Positions 1 to 11,040 are shown, counted from the first letter of the stretch. The stretch is DNA of 64,000 nucleotides from Ryuthela nishihirai (GCA_038380435.1 JAWZYU010000663.1:1-64000); one strand, 5' to 3'. Program-made: numbers and translations. Notes: a model not told the origin generated them from the letters alone.

Positions 1-108
1 ATAGTTTGAATGTAATGGACTTAACCAAATGGGGTTGAGCAGTTTGAACTTGGAAAGAGATGAGATAATACACGGCCCTGAAGATATTTGAGAATTTCCA
101 TGGGATTT

Positions 109-559
109 GGGTTGTTTTACATTTGAGTGATACTTTTCTGCACGCAATGGGCTAAATGTCCAGGTCACAAGGGCTTTAGGTTGGGTTGTTTTACCTCCGA
201 GCGGCACTTTTTTGCATACCATGGGCTAAATGGCCAGGTCACAAGGACTCCGAAGGTTCAGAGAAGATTGGGGGAGGGGACCCACTGGAACGGCTGTTGG
301 GAGACAGATGGTAGCCTCTCGTCAAGGTCATGTGTGTTCTTTAACGTGCACAGGGTGTCTCTCCAGCACATGGTACCACTGTTGGAACGTCCCATCCGAC
401 GGACGGCGGCCTTTCCAAGCCCATCGGTGTCCCCTACTGACCGTGGGCAGGGCGGGGAATTTTGCGGAGATAAATCTGAACGCTGACCCAGCTGGGACTC
501 GGATATGGGAACTGCAGATTACGAGCCTGGCGCGCTACCGACTGAGCCATACCCGCCTC
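109..559 (-). mobile_element. tRNA-derived SINE with an extra 3' module
   Basis: A short 3' fragment (109-181) is followed head-to-tail by a nearly full SINE (182-559) read on the minus strand. The tail complement begins with GGGTTGTTTTACCTC and the tRNA-like head ends near 555. The first module diverges (ATTTGAGTGATAC), so it is older or decayed. No TSD was identified. Confidence 0.85.
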
Positions 560-569
560 GAATATCCAT

Positions 570-1495
570 GGGAATCTAATTACGAAGTTAAATAACTTCT
601 AAAATATGCATTTTATTAAAAAATGTAACTGAAGATAAATTAAAGATCATAATCAAATCTATTAAAATATCGATTTTCAACAATATTCGTTCAGTATATA
701 AAAAGTTATGGACGCTGGAATATTTAACAACAATAATGCGTCATAAGATTTGACCTCAGGAATTGCATCCGACAAAATTCGAAACATCTATGAATTTAAA
801 TTTAACTATTAGGAAAAAATTATAATAAGCATGGTTTGAAACAATTTGTTCAAATATAGATTTTCTAGAAGTTGGGTTGTTGTTGGGTTGTTTTACCTCT
901 GAGCGGCACTTTTTTGCACACCATGGGCTAAATGGCCAGGTCACATGGACCCCGAAGGCTCAGAGAAGGTTAAGGGAGGGGACCCACTGGAACAGCTGTT
1001 GGGAGACAGATGGTAGCCTCCCGTCAAGGCCATCCAGCGTGTTCTTTAACGTGCACAGGGTATGGCTCTCCCGCACACGGGGCCACGGCTTAACGTCCCA
1101 TCCGACGGACGGCGGCCTTTCCAAGCCTATCGGTGTCCCCTACTGACCGTGGGCAGGGTGGGGAATTTTGCGGAGATAAATCTCAACGCTGACTCAGCTG
1201 GGACTCGAACCTGGGAACTACAGATTACGAGCCTGGCGCGCTACCGACTGAGCCACCCCTGCCCCTTTTCTAGAAGTTTGCGTCATGATTATTCAATATT
1301 AAACAAATATGAATGATTTTATAAAACAAACTATTCTGTTGCTAAATATTGTAGCTTCCATAACTTTTAAGATACTGAACGAATATTGTTGAAAATCGAT
1401 ATTTAAATAAATTTGTTTACGATCTTTATCTTCAGTCCCATTTTCCCATTAAATGCGTATTTTAGAAGTTACAGAACTTCGAATTTAGATTCCCA
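570..1495. mobile_element. Long-TIR MITE (family B), interrupted by a SINE
   Basis: The outer ends are inverted copies: GGAATCTAATTACGAAGTT at the left and its complement form AACTTCGAATTTAGATTCC at the right. The similarity extends inward about 150 bp on each side and includes GATTTTCAACAATATTCGTT. No coding capacity is seen. Related copies occur at 20076, 36227, 40690 and 63872. The centre was hit by the SINE at 874-1265. Confidence 0.75.
874..1265 (-). mobile_element. Full-length SINE with 13-bp TSD
   Basis: The SINE lies inside MITE B. TTTTCTAGAAGTT flanks it on both sides (861-873 and 1266-1278). Box B and box A complements are intact (GGACTCGAACC; CCGACTGAGCCA). The insertion is therefore younger than the MITE. 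Confidence 0.93.
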
Positions 1496-1738
1496 TTCAC
1501 ATGTCAAAGATGAAAATTGAAATAAAAAACATAAATAAATTTAAAAAACATTTTATTGTACATAAAAACAAATATAAAATTATTCAGTTATTTAAATGTT
1601 TGGAGCCCCGCAAAACCATGGGGCCTACGAAAACAATTTTATCTGTTATTTTTTTGCATAAAAACTGTAAAAAAAATGTAGAATAAATAGTGGTTAATAA
1701 GTCCTGAATAATAGCCCTGGCGCAAATGTGCAACAGGC
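1496..1738. other. AT-rich unique sequence
   Basis: Low-complexity AT-rich DNA between repeats. A 61-residue lysine-rich open frame at 1501-1686 shows no recognisable domain and has the composition expected from A-rich DNA. I see no gene. Confidence 0.5.
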
Positions 1739-2183
1739 ATAGGCTTGGAAAGGCCGCCGTCCGTCGGATGGGACGTTAAGCCGTGGCTCCGTGTGCGGGG
1801 GGGGGGGGCAGGGTTGGCTCAGTCGATAGCGCGCCAGGCTCGTAATCTGTAGTTCCCAGGTTCGAGTCCCAACTGGGTCAGCGTTGAGATTTTTCTCCGC
1901 AAAATTCCCCGCCCTGCCCACGGTCAGTAGAGGACACCTATGGGCTTGGAAAGGCCGCCGTCCGTCGGATGAGACGTTAAGCCGTGTGCGGGAGAGCCAT
2001 ACCCTGTGCACGTTAAAGAACACGCTGGATGGCCTTGACGAGAGGCTACCATCTGTCTCCCAACAGATGTTCCAATGGGGCCCCTCCCCCAACCTTTTCT
2101 GAGCCTTCGGGGTCCATGTGACCTGGCCATTTAGCCCATGGTGGGCAAAAAAGTGCCGCTCAGAGGTAAAACAACCCAACCCA
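1739..2183 (+). mobile_element. SINE central fragment followed by a full SINE
   Basis: 1739-1799 is a central-domain fragment (CCGTCCGTCGGATGGGACG...). It joins through a run of G to a full SINE at 1800-2183, with box A variant TTGGCTCAGTCGA, box B GGTTCGAGTCC and tail ACAACCCAACCCA. Confidence 0.85.
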
Positions 2184-2574
2184 CTTTCAGAACCCATTGG
2201 TAACAGTGGATTGGGTTGCCAAGGTTACGTTACATTCCAAGACCACGAAACCTTGAAAACGATGTTGCCAACGCGTGTGTCTAAATATTTAACCGTTAAA
2301 TTTCGCCAAGGTTTTTTTCAATTCTTACCGTTTATGAAACTGAATTGCTTCATTCGTATCGTTTTTTCTTTAACCTTGGTATAGGCTATTTTTCAACATG
2401 AAGCTTTTCTTGACACAGTTATTATTCCTGGAAAGTACGTTTAAAAATACGAACGATGAACTAATTATTTTTAAGTTAAAGCGAGAGATTTTAGGTTAAA
2501 TGAAAGAATTTCAGAATGTACATATTAAGATTTCGTGGCTATTTATGAAAGCAAATGTCAAAACGAATTCTTCT
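2184..2574. other. Unassigned intergenic DNA
   Basis: Moderately AT-rich DNA without recognisable repeats, ORFs of interest or RNA genes. Confidence 0.5.
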
Positions 2575-2708
2575 AAGTGAATAAGGTTATCAACATTAAT
2601 TAGTTGGAGCAGGGGTGGCTCAGTCAGTAGCGCGTCAGGCCCGACTGACGCGCTACCGACAGAGCCACCCCTGCCCCAACTAGTTGGTGTTGATAACCTT
2701 ATTCACTT
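2575..2708. repeat. 134-bp palindrome made of a SINE head and its flank
   Basis: The left arm (2575-2640) reads flank then SINE head (GGTGGCTCAGTCAGTAGCGC). The right arm (2641-2708) is its near-perfect reverse complement, including about 30 bp of non-SINE flank (AAGTGAATAAGGTTATCAAC and its complement). The loop is only a few bases. The remaining SINE body starts 30 bp downstream at 2738. Confidence 0.92.
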
Positions 2709-2737
2709 TCTAGGTTTTTCCTATGTTTTTATTTCAA

Positions 2738-3076
2738 TGTTCCCAGGTTCGAGTCCCAGCTGAGTCAGCGTTGAGATTTATCTCCTCAAAACTCCCCGCC
2801 ATGCCCACGGTCAGTAGGGGACACCGAAGGGCTTGGAAAGGCCGCCGTCCATCGGATGGGACGTTAAGCCGTTGCCCCGTGTGCAGGAGAGACATACCCT
2901 GTGCATGTTAAAGAACACGCTGGATGGCCGTGACGGGAGGCTACCATCTGTCTCCCAACAGCTGTTCCAGTGGGTCTTCCTCCCCCAACCTTCTCTGAGC
3001 CTTCGGGGTCCTTGGGACCAGGTCATTTAGCCCATGGTGTGCAAAAAAGTGCCGCTCAGAGGTAAAACAACTCAAC
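2738..3076 (+). mobile_element. SINE body lacking its head
   Basis: Starts at the T-arm (TTCCCAGGTTCGAGTCCC) and runs to the tail ACAACTCAAC. The box A part is missing here; it is probably the piece captured in the adjacent hairpin. Confidence 0.85.
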
Positions 3077-3096
3077 ACCAACTAGGCCTTCGCTGT

Positions 3097-3479
3097 TGGG
3101 TTGGGTTGTTTTACCTCTGAGCGGCACTTTTTTGCACACCATGGGCTAAATGACCAGGTCACATGGACCCCGAAAGCACAGAGAAGGTTGGGAGAGGGGA
3201 CCCACTGGAACAGCTGTTAGGAGACAGATGGTAGCCTCCCGTCAAGGCCATCCAGCGTGTTCTTTAACGTGCACAGGGTATGGCTCTCCCACACACGGGG
3301 CCACGGCTTAACGTCCCATCCGACGGACGGCGGCCTTTCCAAGCCCATCGGTGTCCCCTACTGACCGTGGGCAGGGCGGGGGAATTTTGCGGAGATAAAT
3401 CTCAACGCTGACCCAGCTGGGGCTCGAACCTGAGAACTACAGATTACGAGCCTGGCGCGCTACCGACTGAGCCACCCCC
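3097..3479 (-). mobile_element. Full-length SINE
   Basis: Complete minus-strand copy from tail complement (TTGGGTTGGGTTGTTTTACC) to head complement (CTACCGACTGAGCCACCCC). No convincing TSD. Confidence 0.92.
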
Positions 3480-4306
3480 AACTCAACGCAGAAAGTCTTG
3501 TACCGCAGAATTTGTCAAACAATAAGATGGATCATATCATTAAAGCAGCTTCAAAGAAAGAGAGTAAATGGTAGGGGGTATTAAAAGGTTCACAATGTCC
3601 ATTTGTAACCGTTTAATAGATTAGATCAATGTCTACAAGCTAGGAAACTTAATTCCCTTTTCGCCAATGTCCTTCTGAAAACTTGTTCGTTTGCTTACTT
3701 TGTTCTCTGGTGCGGTGAGGGCTCGAGGCTCTCCTTTTGCACGAGCTAAGCTGTTTTGCATGTGTCGGATATGACCTCATTTTCAGAAGAAACAGGCAAT
3801 TGGCCTTTTCTGTCTCTTGCTTCGTTTGTTTTCATTGCGTCGAAAGTTTTATTTTCGATTTCTTATCTTTTCTAGACACAAGGAAAGCACGATAATGTCG
3901 GGAGCAATTAAATAAAAAAATAATAAATAAATACCCCCTCAAGCAGCTGCTTGCCACAGAGGCCTGACAGGAGCCTGTCAGTTTATATGCCATAGTAGGA
4001 GATCTGAGAGGAGAGCAATTGGGTTCGTTTATTTTACCTCTGATAACCCCTAGGGTGAATTGGTTTTGATTTTGTGAGCTTTGTGCGTTTATACGAGCAA
4101 TATAGCGATTGTAAGGCCATTCGCCAGATTCTCTTTGTACCTTGTGCAATCAGAACCAATTCGTTGATAGAGGACCTTGTCGTGGTCTAGGGGCCCCCTC
4201 TTTGGAGGAGGGTCTAACACTCTCTCAGAAGAAAGAAGTAGCTGCCTGGTGTGAACCCCAGTATACCAGGTAAGCAATGGCTAGCGAAGTGAGTGAAGTG
4301 AATGAG
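3480..4306. other. Non-SINE intergenic DNA with one conserved palindromic motif
   Basis: No gene recognised. It contains the 3925-4018 half of an inverted-repeat pair (see separate entry). ORFs on the minus strand at 3832-4277 have no recognisable domains. Confidence 0.5.
3925..4018 (+). repeat. Left copy of a ~90-bp inverted-repeat pair
   Basis: Its reverse complement recurs at 7989-8082 with only a handful of differences. It contains two near-perfect short palindromes, CAAGCAGCTGCTTG and CTGACAGGAGCCTGTCAG. It may be the TIR of a decayed 4.1-kb element, or one of two copies of a small repeat. Confidence 0.8.
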
Positions 4307-4688
4307 TTGGGTTGTTTTACCTCTGAGCGGCACTTTTTTGCACACCATGGGCTAAATGGCCAGGTCACATGGACCCCGAAGGCTCAGAGAAGGTTGGGGG
4401 AGGGGACCCACTGGAACAACTGTTGGGAGACAGATGGTAGCCTCCCGTCAAGGTCATCCAGCGTGTTCTTTAACGTGCACAGGGTATGGCTCTCCCGAAC
4501 ACGGGGCCACGGCTTAACGTCCCATCCGATGGACGGCGGCCTTTCCAAGCCCATCGGTGTCCCCTACTGACCGTGGGCAGGGCGGGGAATTTTTGCGGAG
4601 TTAAATCTCAACGCTGACCCAACTGGGACTCGAACCTGGGAACTACAGATTACGAGCCTGGCGCGCTACCGACTGAGCCACCCCCGCT
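4307..4688 (-). mobile_element. Full-length SINE
   Basis: Complete minus-strand copy. Carries GGACTCGAACC and CGACTGAGCCACCCCCG. Followed directly by AT-rich DNA, so its 5' TSD cannot be judged. Confidence 0.92.
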
Positions 4689-4865
4689 CTAATATAAATA
4701 TAACCTTATATTATAGGTATAATTAAATATAAATAATTAACCTTATATTATATATTAATATTAAATTTATTAAAATAATTATATTATATATTTATATTAA
4801 CCTTATATTATATATTAATATAAGGTTAATATAAATATATTAACCTTATATTTATAAGGATAAAA
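4689..4865. repeat. AT-rich simple repeat
   Basis: Imperfect tandem TATAAT / ATATTAACCT-type sequence of about 170 bp between the SINE and the LINE fragment. Confidence 0.8.
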
Positions 4866-4868
4866 TAA

Positions 4869-5627
4869 GGAGATTTCCAGCCGGGTGGAGGATCTTTGGA
4901 GCATCCCACCCAATGCCAAGATGTGCAATTGTAATTGGCAAAAGAAATATAAGTGTCACAGAAATCTACACCTCTAGGAATGTAGTTGTTATCACAACTG
5001 AAAAACGGAATCGAAAATGTGTTATGATCTCAATATATTGCCCACAGAAAGACTCTTTCGAAGCAAATTTCCAAATCATTTCAAACATGGTTCAGATATA
5101 CCCTGACTGGGACATAATCCTAGGAGGGGATTTTAACGCAAGCAGTAGACTTTGGGGTCCTCACCAAAGAGGTAAAGAAGTCTTGGAATTTATCAATCAA
5201 AATGGCTTGACAATTCTAAATGATCCAAATAGTGAGCCAACCTTCACCAGTAGTCTGTGTGATAGCTGGATAAATATTGCGTTACACAGAGTTTTAATCC
5301 AAGACTTCGTCTCAGAGTGGACAGTAGAAGATGAGGTCAGCTGGAGTGATCACTCGTATATAAGTTTTCATTTAAACTTTGCCAAAACTAATACAAGTAT
5401 AAAACAAAGGTTTTCTATTAAGAACCTCGATTGGCTAGAATTTAGAAAAGAACTATCAGAAATATTTTCGACTATCTCTTCCGTAGAAGTCGAGGATCAA
5501 AAAGATTTAGATAATTACGTTATAAATATTACCAAGACACTGCAAAGTGTTTTGCAGAAATAACCTGAAACAGAAAAACCAAGAAACAAAATCAGGTTAC
5601 AGAAAAGTCCCATGGTGGAGTAAAGGT
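4869..5627 (+). pseudogene. LINE endonuclease (APE-like) fragment
   Basis: The frame opens upstream of the first ATG (AGWRIFGASHPM) and runs to 5563, giving over 216 residues. Motifs typical of the apurinic-type endonuclease of R1/Jockey-group non-LTR retrotransposons are visible: ISIYCPQ, IILGGDFNASSRLWG (catalytic GDFN), a DSWINIAL block and WSDHSYISFHL (catalytic SDH). Just after the stop, a shifted frame reads KVPWWSK, expected between endonuclease and RT, so a small indel broke the ORF. The RT half is absent; a SINE starts at 5625. It is a dead, truncated copy. Clade is inferred by eye. Confidence 0.85.
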
Positions 5628-6003
5628 TGGGTTGGGTTGTTTTACCTCTGAGCGGCACTTTTTTGCCCACCATGAGCTAAATGGCCAGGTCACAGGGACC
5701 CCGAAGGCTCAGAGAAGGTTGGGGGAGGGGACCCACTGGAACAGCTGTTGGGAGACAGATGGTAGCCTCCCGTCAAGGCCATCCAGCGTGTTCTTTAACG
5801 TGCACAGGGTATGGCTCTCCCGCACACGGCGCCACGGCTTAACGTCCCATCCGATGGACGGCGGCCTTTTCAAGCCCATCGGTGTCCCCTACTGACCGTG
5901 GGCAGGGCGGGGAATTTTGCGGAGATAAATCTCAACGCTGACCCAGCTGGGACTCGAACCTGGGAACTACAGATTACGAGCCTGGCGCACTACCGACTGA
6001 GCC
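5625..6003 (-). mobile_element. Full-length SINE
   Basis: Complete minus-strand copy abutting the LINE fragment. Head complement ends ACTACCGACTGAGCCACAG, and the 121-bp duplicated flank begins there. Confidence 0.92.
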
Positions 6004-6124
6004 ACAGCTCAGAGTATTTAGTTTTATTAAACGATTGTTTAGTGAATTTTTAAACCTACCGTTGAAGAACTCTCTAGGAAAGTTCACAAGAATCTTGCAC
6101 AAGTCCAATGAACTTAGTTTTTAT
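6004..6124 (+). repeat. 121-bp duplicated flank, copy 1
   Basis: Matches 7032-7151 in the same orientation with a few substitutions (shared TATTTAGTTTTATTAAAC and TTGCACAAGTCCAATGAAC). Both copies sit immediately outside a SINE head. Confidence 0.88.
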
Positions 6125-6317
6125 ATGCATACCAGAGTGTACCCTCATTGGATATATTGTATATATGTTATCAGTTTTAATAAAAGAAAGATATGAAAGA
6201 AAAATGATGGTGTTCTTCAAGCGGACCCGGGGGGGATGGGGAAGAACAAAATTTTAGAGTAGCTCCTTTTAGCCGGTAGTGCCTTTTTTGGCGGGGCAGC
6301 CATTCACTTAATTTAGA

Positions 6318-6735
6318 GAGTCTTACCTCCGATAAGAATTTTATGCACACAATAGGGGTAAAGGCCAGATTACAAGGACCCCAAAGGCTCTGAAAAGGTT
6401 CGATAATGATTGGGTTGTTTTACCTCTGACGGCAATTATTTGCACAATGGACTAAACGGCCAGGTCACAAGGACTCCAAGGGGTCAGAGAATGTTGGGGA
6501 CAGGGGACCACTGGATAGCTGTTGGGAGACAGATGATAGCCTCCAGTCAAGGCCATCCAGCGTCGTCTTTCAAGTGCACAAGTTAAGCTCTCCTGCATAC
6601 GAGACCACGGCTTTACGTCCCATCCGATGGACGGCAGCCTTTCCAAGCCCATCGGTGTCCCCAACTGACCATGAACAGGGCGAGTACTATTTCAGAGATA
6701 AATATCAAAACGGCCTAGGTGGGACTCGAACATGG
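6318..6735 (-). mobile_element. Two decayed SINE copies
   Basis: 6318-6408 is an eroded 3' fragment (TTACCTCCGATAAGAATTTT). 6409-6735 is an old, divergent SINE cut at box B (GGGACTCGAACATGGG) by the next copy. Confidence 0.75.
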
Positions 6736-7031
6736 GTTGGGTTGTTTTACTTTTATACGGCACTTTTTTGCACACCATGGTCACATGGATCCCGAATGCT
6801 CAGAGAAGGTTGGGGGAGGGGACCCACTGGAACAGCTGTTGGGAGACAGATGGTAGCCTCCAGTCAAGGCCCTCCATCCGACGGACGGTGGCCTTTCCAA
6901 GCCCATCGGTGTCCCCTACTGACCGTGGGCAGGGCGGGGAGTTTTGCGGAGTTAAATCTCAACGCTGACCCAGTTGGGACTCGAACCTGGGAACTACAGA
7001 TTACGAGCCTGGCGCAGTACTGACTGAGCCA
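6736..7031 (-). mobile_element. SINE with internal deletions
   Basis: The minus-strand copy lacks most of the segment between CAAGGCCCTCC and the GACGGACGG block, and part of the 3' module. Head is intact. Confidence 0.85.
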
Positions 7032-7151
7032 CAGTTCAGAGTATTTAGTTTTATTAAACAATTGTTTAGTGAATTTTTAAACCTACCGTTGAAGAACTCT
7101 CTAGAAAACTTCACAAGAATCTTGCACAAGTCCAATGAACTCAGTTTTTAT
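7032..7151 (+). repeat. 121-bp duplicated flank, copy 2
   Basis: Direct duplicate of 6004-6124, offset about 1028 bp. Suggests a local duplication that included SINE head plus flank. Confidence 0.88.
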
Positions 7152-8288
7152 TCTTCGTTGTGATCATTTGTGTAATGTGTCATATTACCTGGAAAATGAT
7201 CACCGAATAACAAACGCGACCTTGTTTAACAACCCCACTGTTAAGCGCCACCTTCCCCTTTTTTTGTGTGGTTATAAGTTGAACAACCACTACCTCTCTC
7301 CGTCCGGGGCAAAAGCCGTTTCATAATTACATCAAGCCGGAAACTTAACCTTGGACACGACCTTGCCATTCGATTTTCGAACATAATGAACTACCTTAAA
7401 CTAAAATACCAGGAATTTCAAATACGTTAATAACCTCACCCCATAAAACAGCAATAGCAGGTCTTCATTCCACCAGTCACATGATCTAAAGAAATTAGGT
7501 AGATGCGCTTTCGTCTCGAAGACGCTCATTATAATGAGCAAACCAAAATTAAAAAAAAAAACAAGCAAGATGTTAATTAGTCAATTTAATGTCATCGCAT
7601 GCATAATCTCATTTGAATAAATGGATATAATTTTTCTCTACCTCTTTAATCGTAATTTTAATATCAAATGGAAAGGTTTATAGTTCTGATTTGTCGACAC
7701 GAAATGGTATAAAAAATGCCGTAGAAAAAAAGATTGCGACGGCTTGATTGTTTGTTAATGAGATTTATTTTCTGAAGGAGTATCCACAAATTAATCACAA
7801 ACTGATTAAATCGCGTGAGTCACTTTCACACGGGGAGGAATGACTCTCGTATCCACGAATTTCACAGAAGTTGACAGATTATAGTAGCTCGGCAAATAAT
7901 TCATCGGTGGTATTTGGTTTCACTAAGAAAACGCTTCTAGAACAGATGGCGCTGCATAACGTATTTATTCTGTTTTCTGCTGAGGTCTTGCCATCCTCTC
8001 AGATCTTTTACTTTGGCATATAAACTGACAGGCTCCTGTCAGACCTCTGTGGCAAGCAGCTGCTTGAGGGGGTATTTATTTTAATTTTTAAACAGATAAT
8101 TTGGTACTGAATCTACATTTCCTTATTAGATACTTTTTTTTCGAAAAGACACACTCACTTTTTTCATTTATGTATTTTTTTTTATTAATATTCTGTTCGT
8201 CTTCAAGAATCTAATGCTCATTACAAATATTCTGTAATAGGAGCCATCAAAATTATAATTCTCAGAATCATTACTGTAGATAATTTCA
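7152..8288. other. Gene-free region with repeat remnant
   Basis: No convincing ORF. Contains the inverted partner of 3925-4018 at 7989-8082 and an AGATGGCGCT motif near 7946. The rest is AT-rich DNA I cannot assign. Confidence 0.5.
7989..8082 (-). repeat. Right copy of a ~90-bp inverted-repeat pair
   Basis: Reverse complement of 3925-4018, keeping both short palindromes intact while flanks diverge. Confidence 0.8.
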
Positions 8289-8724
8289 GTTGGGTTGTTT
8301 TACCTCTGAGCGGCACTTTTTTTGCACACTATGGGTTGGGTTGGGTTGTTTTACCTCTGAGCGGCACTTTTTTGCACACCATGGGCTAAATGGCCAGGTC
8401 ACATGGACCCCGAAGGCTCAGAGAAGGTTGGGGGAGGGGACCCACTGGAACAGCTGTTGGGAGACAGATGGTAGCCTCCCGTCAAGGCCATCTAGCGTGT
8501 TCTTTAACGTGCACAGGGTATGGCTCTCCCGCACACGGAGCAACGGCTTAACGTCCCATCCGACGGACGGCGGCCTTTCCAAGCCCATCGGTGTCCCCTA
8601 TTGACCGTGGGTAGGGCGGGGAATTTTTGCGGAGATAAATCTCAAAGCTGACCCAGCTAAGACTCGAACCTGGGAACTACAGATTACGAGCCTGGCGCAC
8701 TACCGACTGAGCCACCCCCGCCCC
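8289..8724 (-). mobile_element. SINE with a 3'-end duplication
   Basis: A 47-bp 3' stub (8289-8335) precedes a full minus-strand copy (8336-8724). The stub ends at ACACTATGG and restarts at TTGGGTTGGG. Confidence 0.9.
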
Positions 8725-8872
8725 ACCTTGACGGGAGGCTACCACTGTCTCGTAACAGCTGTCAAGTGAGTCCCCTTCCCACAACCCTAATTGAGCTCTT
8801 GGGGAGTCCTTGTAACCTGAACATTTAGCCCATTGTGTGCTCATTGCAGCTCAGAGGTAAAACCACTGAATC
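8725..8872 (+). mobile_element. Old SINE 3' fragment
   Basis: Divergent plus-strand 3' half (CTTGACGGGAGGCTACCA ... AGCTCAGAGGTAAAACCAC). Confidence 0.75.
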
Positions 8873-8929
8873 AAAGTGTTTTTAATATTAGAGGCTGATT
8901 GGTTGAGCTACCTATTGTGCAAACAATAA

Positions 8930-9530
8930 AGTAAATGGCCAGGTCACAAGGACCACGAGGGCTCAGAGAAAGTTGGTGGGAGAGTTGGGTTGGGTTGTTT
9001 TACCTCTGAGCGGCACTTTTTTGCACACCATGGGCTAAATGGCCAGGTCACATGGACCCCGAAGGCTCAGAGAAGGTTGGGGGAGGGGACCCACTGGAAC
9101 AGCTGTTGGGAGACAGATGGTAGCCTCCCGTCAAGGCCATCCAGCGTGTTCTTTAACGTGCACAGGGTATGGCTCTCCCGCACACGGGACCACGGCTTAA
9201 CGTCCCATCCGGCGGACGGCGGCCTTTCCAAGCCCATCGGTGTCCCCTACTGACCGTGGGCAGGGCGGGGAATTTTGCGGAGATAAATCTCAACGCTGAC
9301 CCAGCTGGGACTCGAACCTGGGAACTACAGATTACGAGCCTGGCGCGCTACCGACTGAGCCACCCCCGCCCCTGGTGGGAGAGGACCCACTGGGCAGATA
9401 TTAGGAGAAAGACTGGTCCTGGCTATCCAGCGTGTACCTTAACGTGCGCGGGTTATAACACTCCAGCACATGAAACCACGATTTAACCTGCCATCGAACG
9501 GACGGCGGCATTTCCCAAGATCAGGGTAAG
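8930..9530 (-). mobile_element. Old SINE hosting a younger nested SINE
   Basis: The old copy is split into 8930-8984 and 9373-9530. The inserted young full-length SINE is 8985-9372, flanked by the 11-bp TSD TGGTGGGAGAG (8974-8984 and 9373-9383). Same orientation in both. Confidence 0.9.
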
Positions 9531-9604
9531 GATTTAGCGGACCTGCAGATTGCGAGCTTGAACGGCTATAGCAAGAGGTGTTAGGAGACATTTTTTCAGG
9601 GTTG

Positions 9605-9989
9605 AGTTGGGTTGTTTTACCTCTGAGCGGCACTTTTTTGCACACCATGGGCTAAATGGCCAGGTCACATGGACCCCAGAGGCTCAGAGAAGGTTGGGGG
9701 AGGGGACCTACTGGAACAGCTGTTGGGAAACAGATGGTAGCCTCCCGTCAAGGACATACAGCATGTTCTTTAACGTGCACAGGGTATGGCTCTTCCGCAC
9801 ACAGAGCCACGGCTTAACGTCCCATCCGACGGACGGCGGCCTTTCCAAGCCCATCGGTGTCCCCTACTGACCGTGGGCAAGGCGGGGAATTTTGCGGAGA
9901 TAAATCTCAACGCTGACCCAGATGGGACTCGAACCTGGGAACTACAGATTACGAGCCTGGCGCGCTACCGACTGAGCCACCCCGGCCCC
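9605..9989 (-). mobile_element. Full-length SINE with ~16-bp TSD
   Basis: Left CATTTTTTCAGGGTTG (9589-9604) matches right CATTTTTCCAGGGGTTG (9990-10006) with two differences. Confidence 0.9.
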
Positions 9990-10086
9990 CATTTTTCCAG
10001 GGGTTGGCGTGATAAAAACAAATCACTCAAGATACAAATATCAAGTCTTTCATTAATGATTGCAGTTGCGAATGCAAACATCATAT

Positions 10087-10478
10087 AGAGGCGTTGCTGA
10101 GTCAGTAGCCCAATCCCCTTCTTCGGGGCTCGTAATCGGTAGTTCCCAGGTTCGAGTCCCAGCTGGGCCAACATTGAGATTTGTCTGCGCCAAACCCCCA
10201 ACCTGTTCGGTCAGTAAGGGATACCGATAGGCTTGGAAAGGTCGCCATCCGTCGGATGGGACGTTAAGCCGTGGTCCCCTGTGCGGGAGAGAGCCATACC
10301 CTGTGTACTTTAAAGAACACGTTGGGTGGCCTTGACGGGAGACTACCATCTGTCTCCCCAACAGCTGTTCCAGTGGGTTCCCTTCCCCCCAACCTACTCT
10401 GAGCCTTCGGGGTCCTTGTGACCTGGCCATTTAGTTCATTGTGTGCAAAAAGTGCCGCTCAGAGGTGAAATAACCAAC
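10087..10478 (+). mobile_element. Divergent SINE with altered head
   Basis: The head reads TTGCTGAGTCAGTAGCCC, then an unusual CCTTCTTCGGGG anticodon-arm replacement. Box B is intact. 3' module ends AGGTGAAATAACC. Confidence 0.85.
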
Positions 10479-10703
10479 TCATTATTAAAAACATGTAAAA
10501 AAATCTTTTTCGATATTAATAAGCAAGAATAAATTCTCTTTCTCAAAAAGAAAGTTTCTGTAACAAGAAAAAAAAAAGGTAAAAAGAAATAAATATTAAT
10601 TTTTTTATACAACTGATATTATTCGAATTGATTATTTGATAATTTTTTCCCCAAGGAGGGATGGGGACGCATGATCACCAGCTGATCTAACCTTTCCCTT
10701 AGG
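10479..10703. other. Short AT-rich gap
   Basis: A-rich DNA with no recognised feature. Confidence 0.5.
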
Positions 10704-11010
10704 GTTGGGTTGTTTTACCTCCGAGCAGCATTTTTTTTGCATACCATGGGCTAAATGGCCAGGTCACAAGGACCCTGAAGGCTCAGAGAAGGTTGGGGGA
10801 GGGGACCCACTGGATAGCTGTTGGAAGGCAGATGGTAGCCTCCTGCCAAGGCTATCCAGCGTGTTGTTTAACGTGCACCGTATGCGGGTTATAGCTCTCC
10901 CGCACAATGGCCATGGCTTAATGTCCCATCCGACGGATGGCAGTCTTTGGAAGCACATCGGTATCCCTTATTGACCGTGGGTAGGGTGGGGAGTGTTGCG
11001 GGGAGAGGGT
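10704..11010 (-). mobile_element. Old, head-less SINE
   Basis: Divergent minus-strand copy ending at GGGAGTGTTGCGGGG, so the tRNA-like region is missing. Confidence 0.8.
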
Positions 11011-11040
11011 TTCCAATATAAACATTACACCCTGTTTTGC

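Noticed and set aside
3832..4277. Minus-strand ORFs of 105 and 62 residues
   Set aside because: The longer one runs through the inverted-repeat motif; no similarity I recognise and no splice context.
8985..9372. Exaptation of the SINE as a protein domain
   Set aside because: Copies show neutral-looking indels and frameshifts in every frame; no preserved frame among copies.
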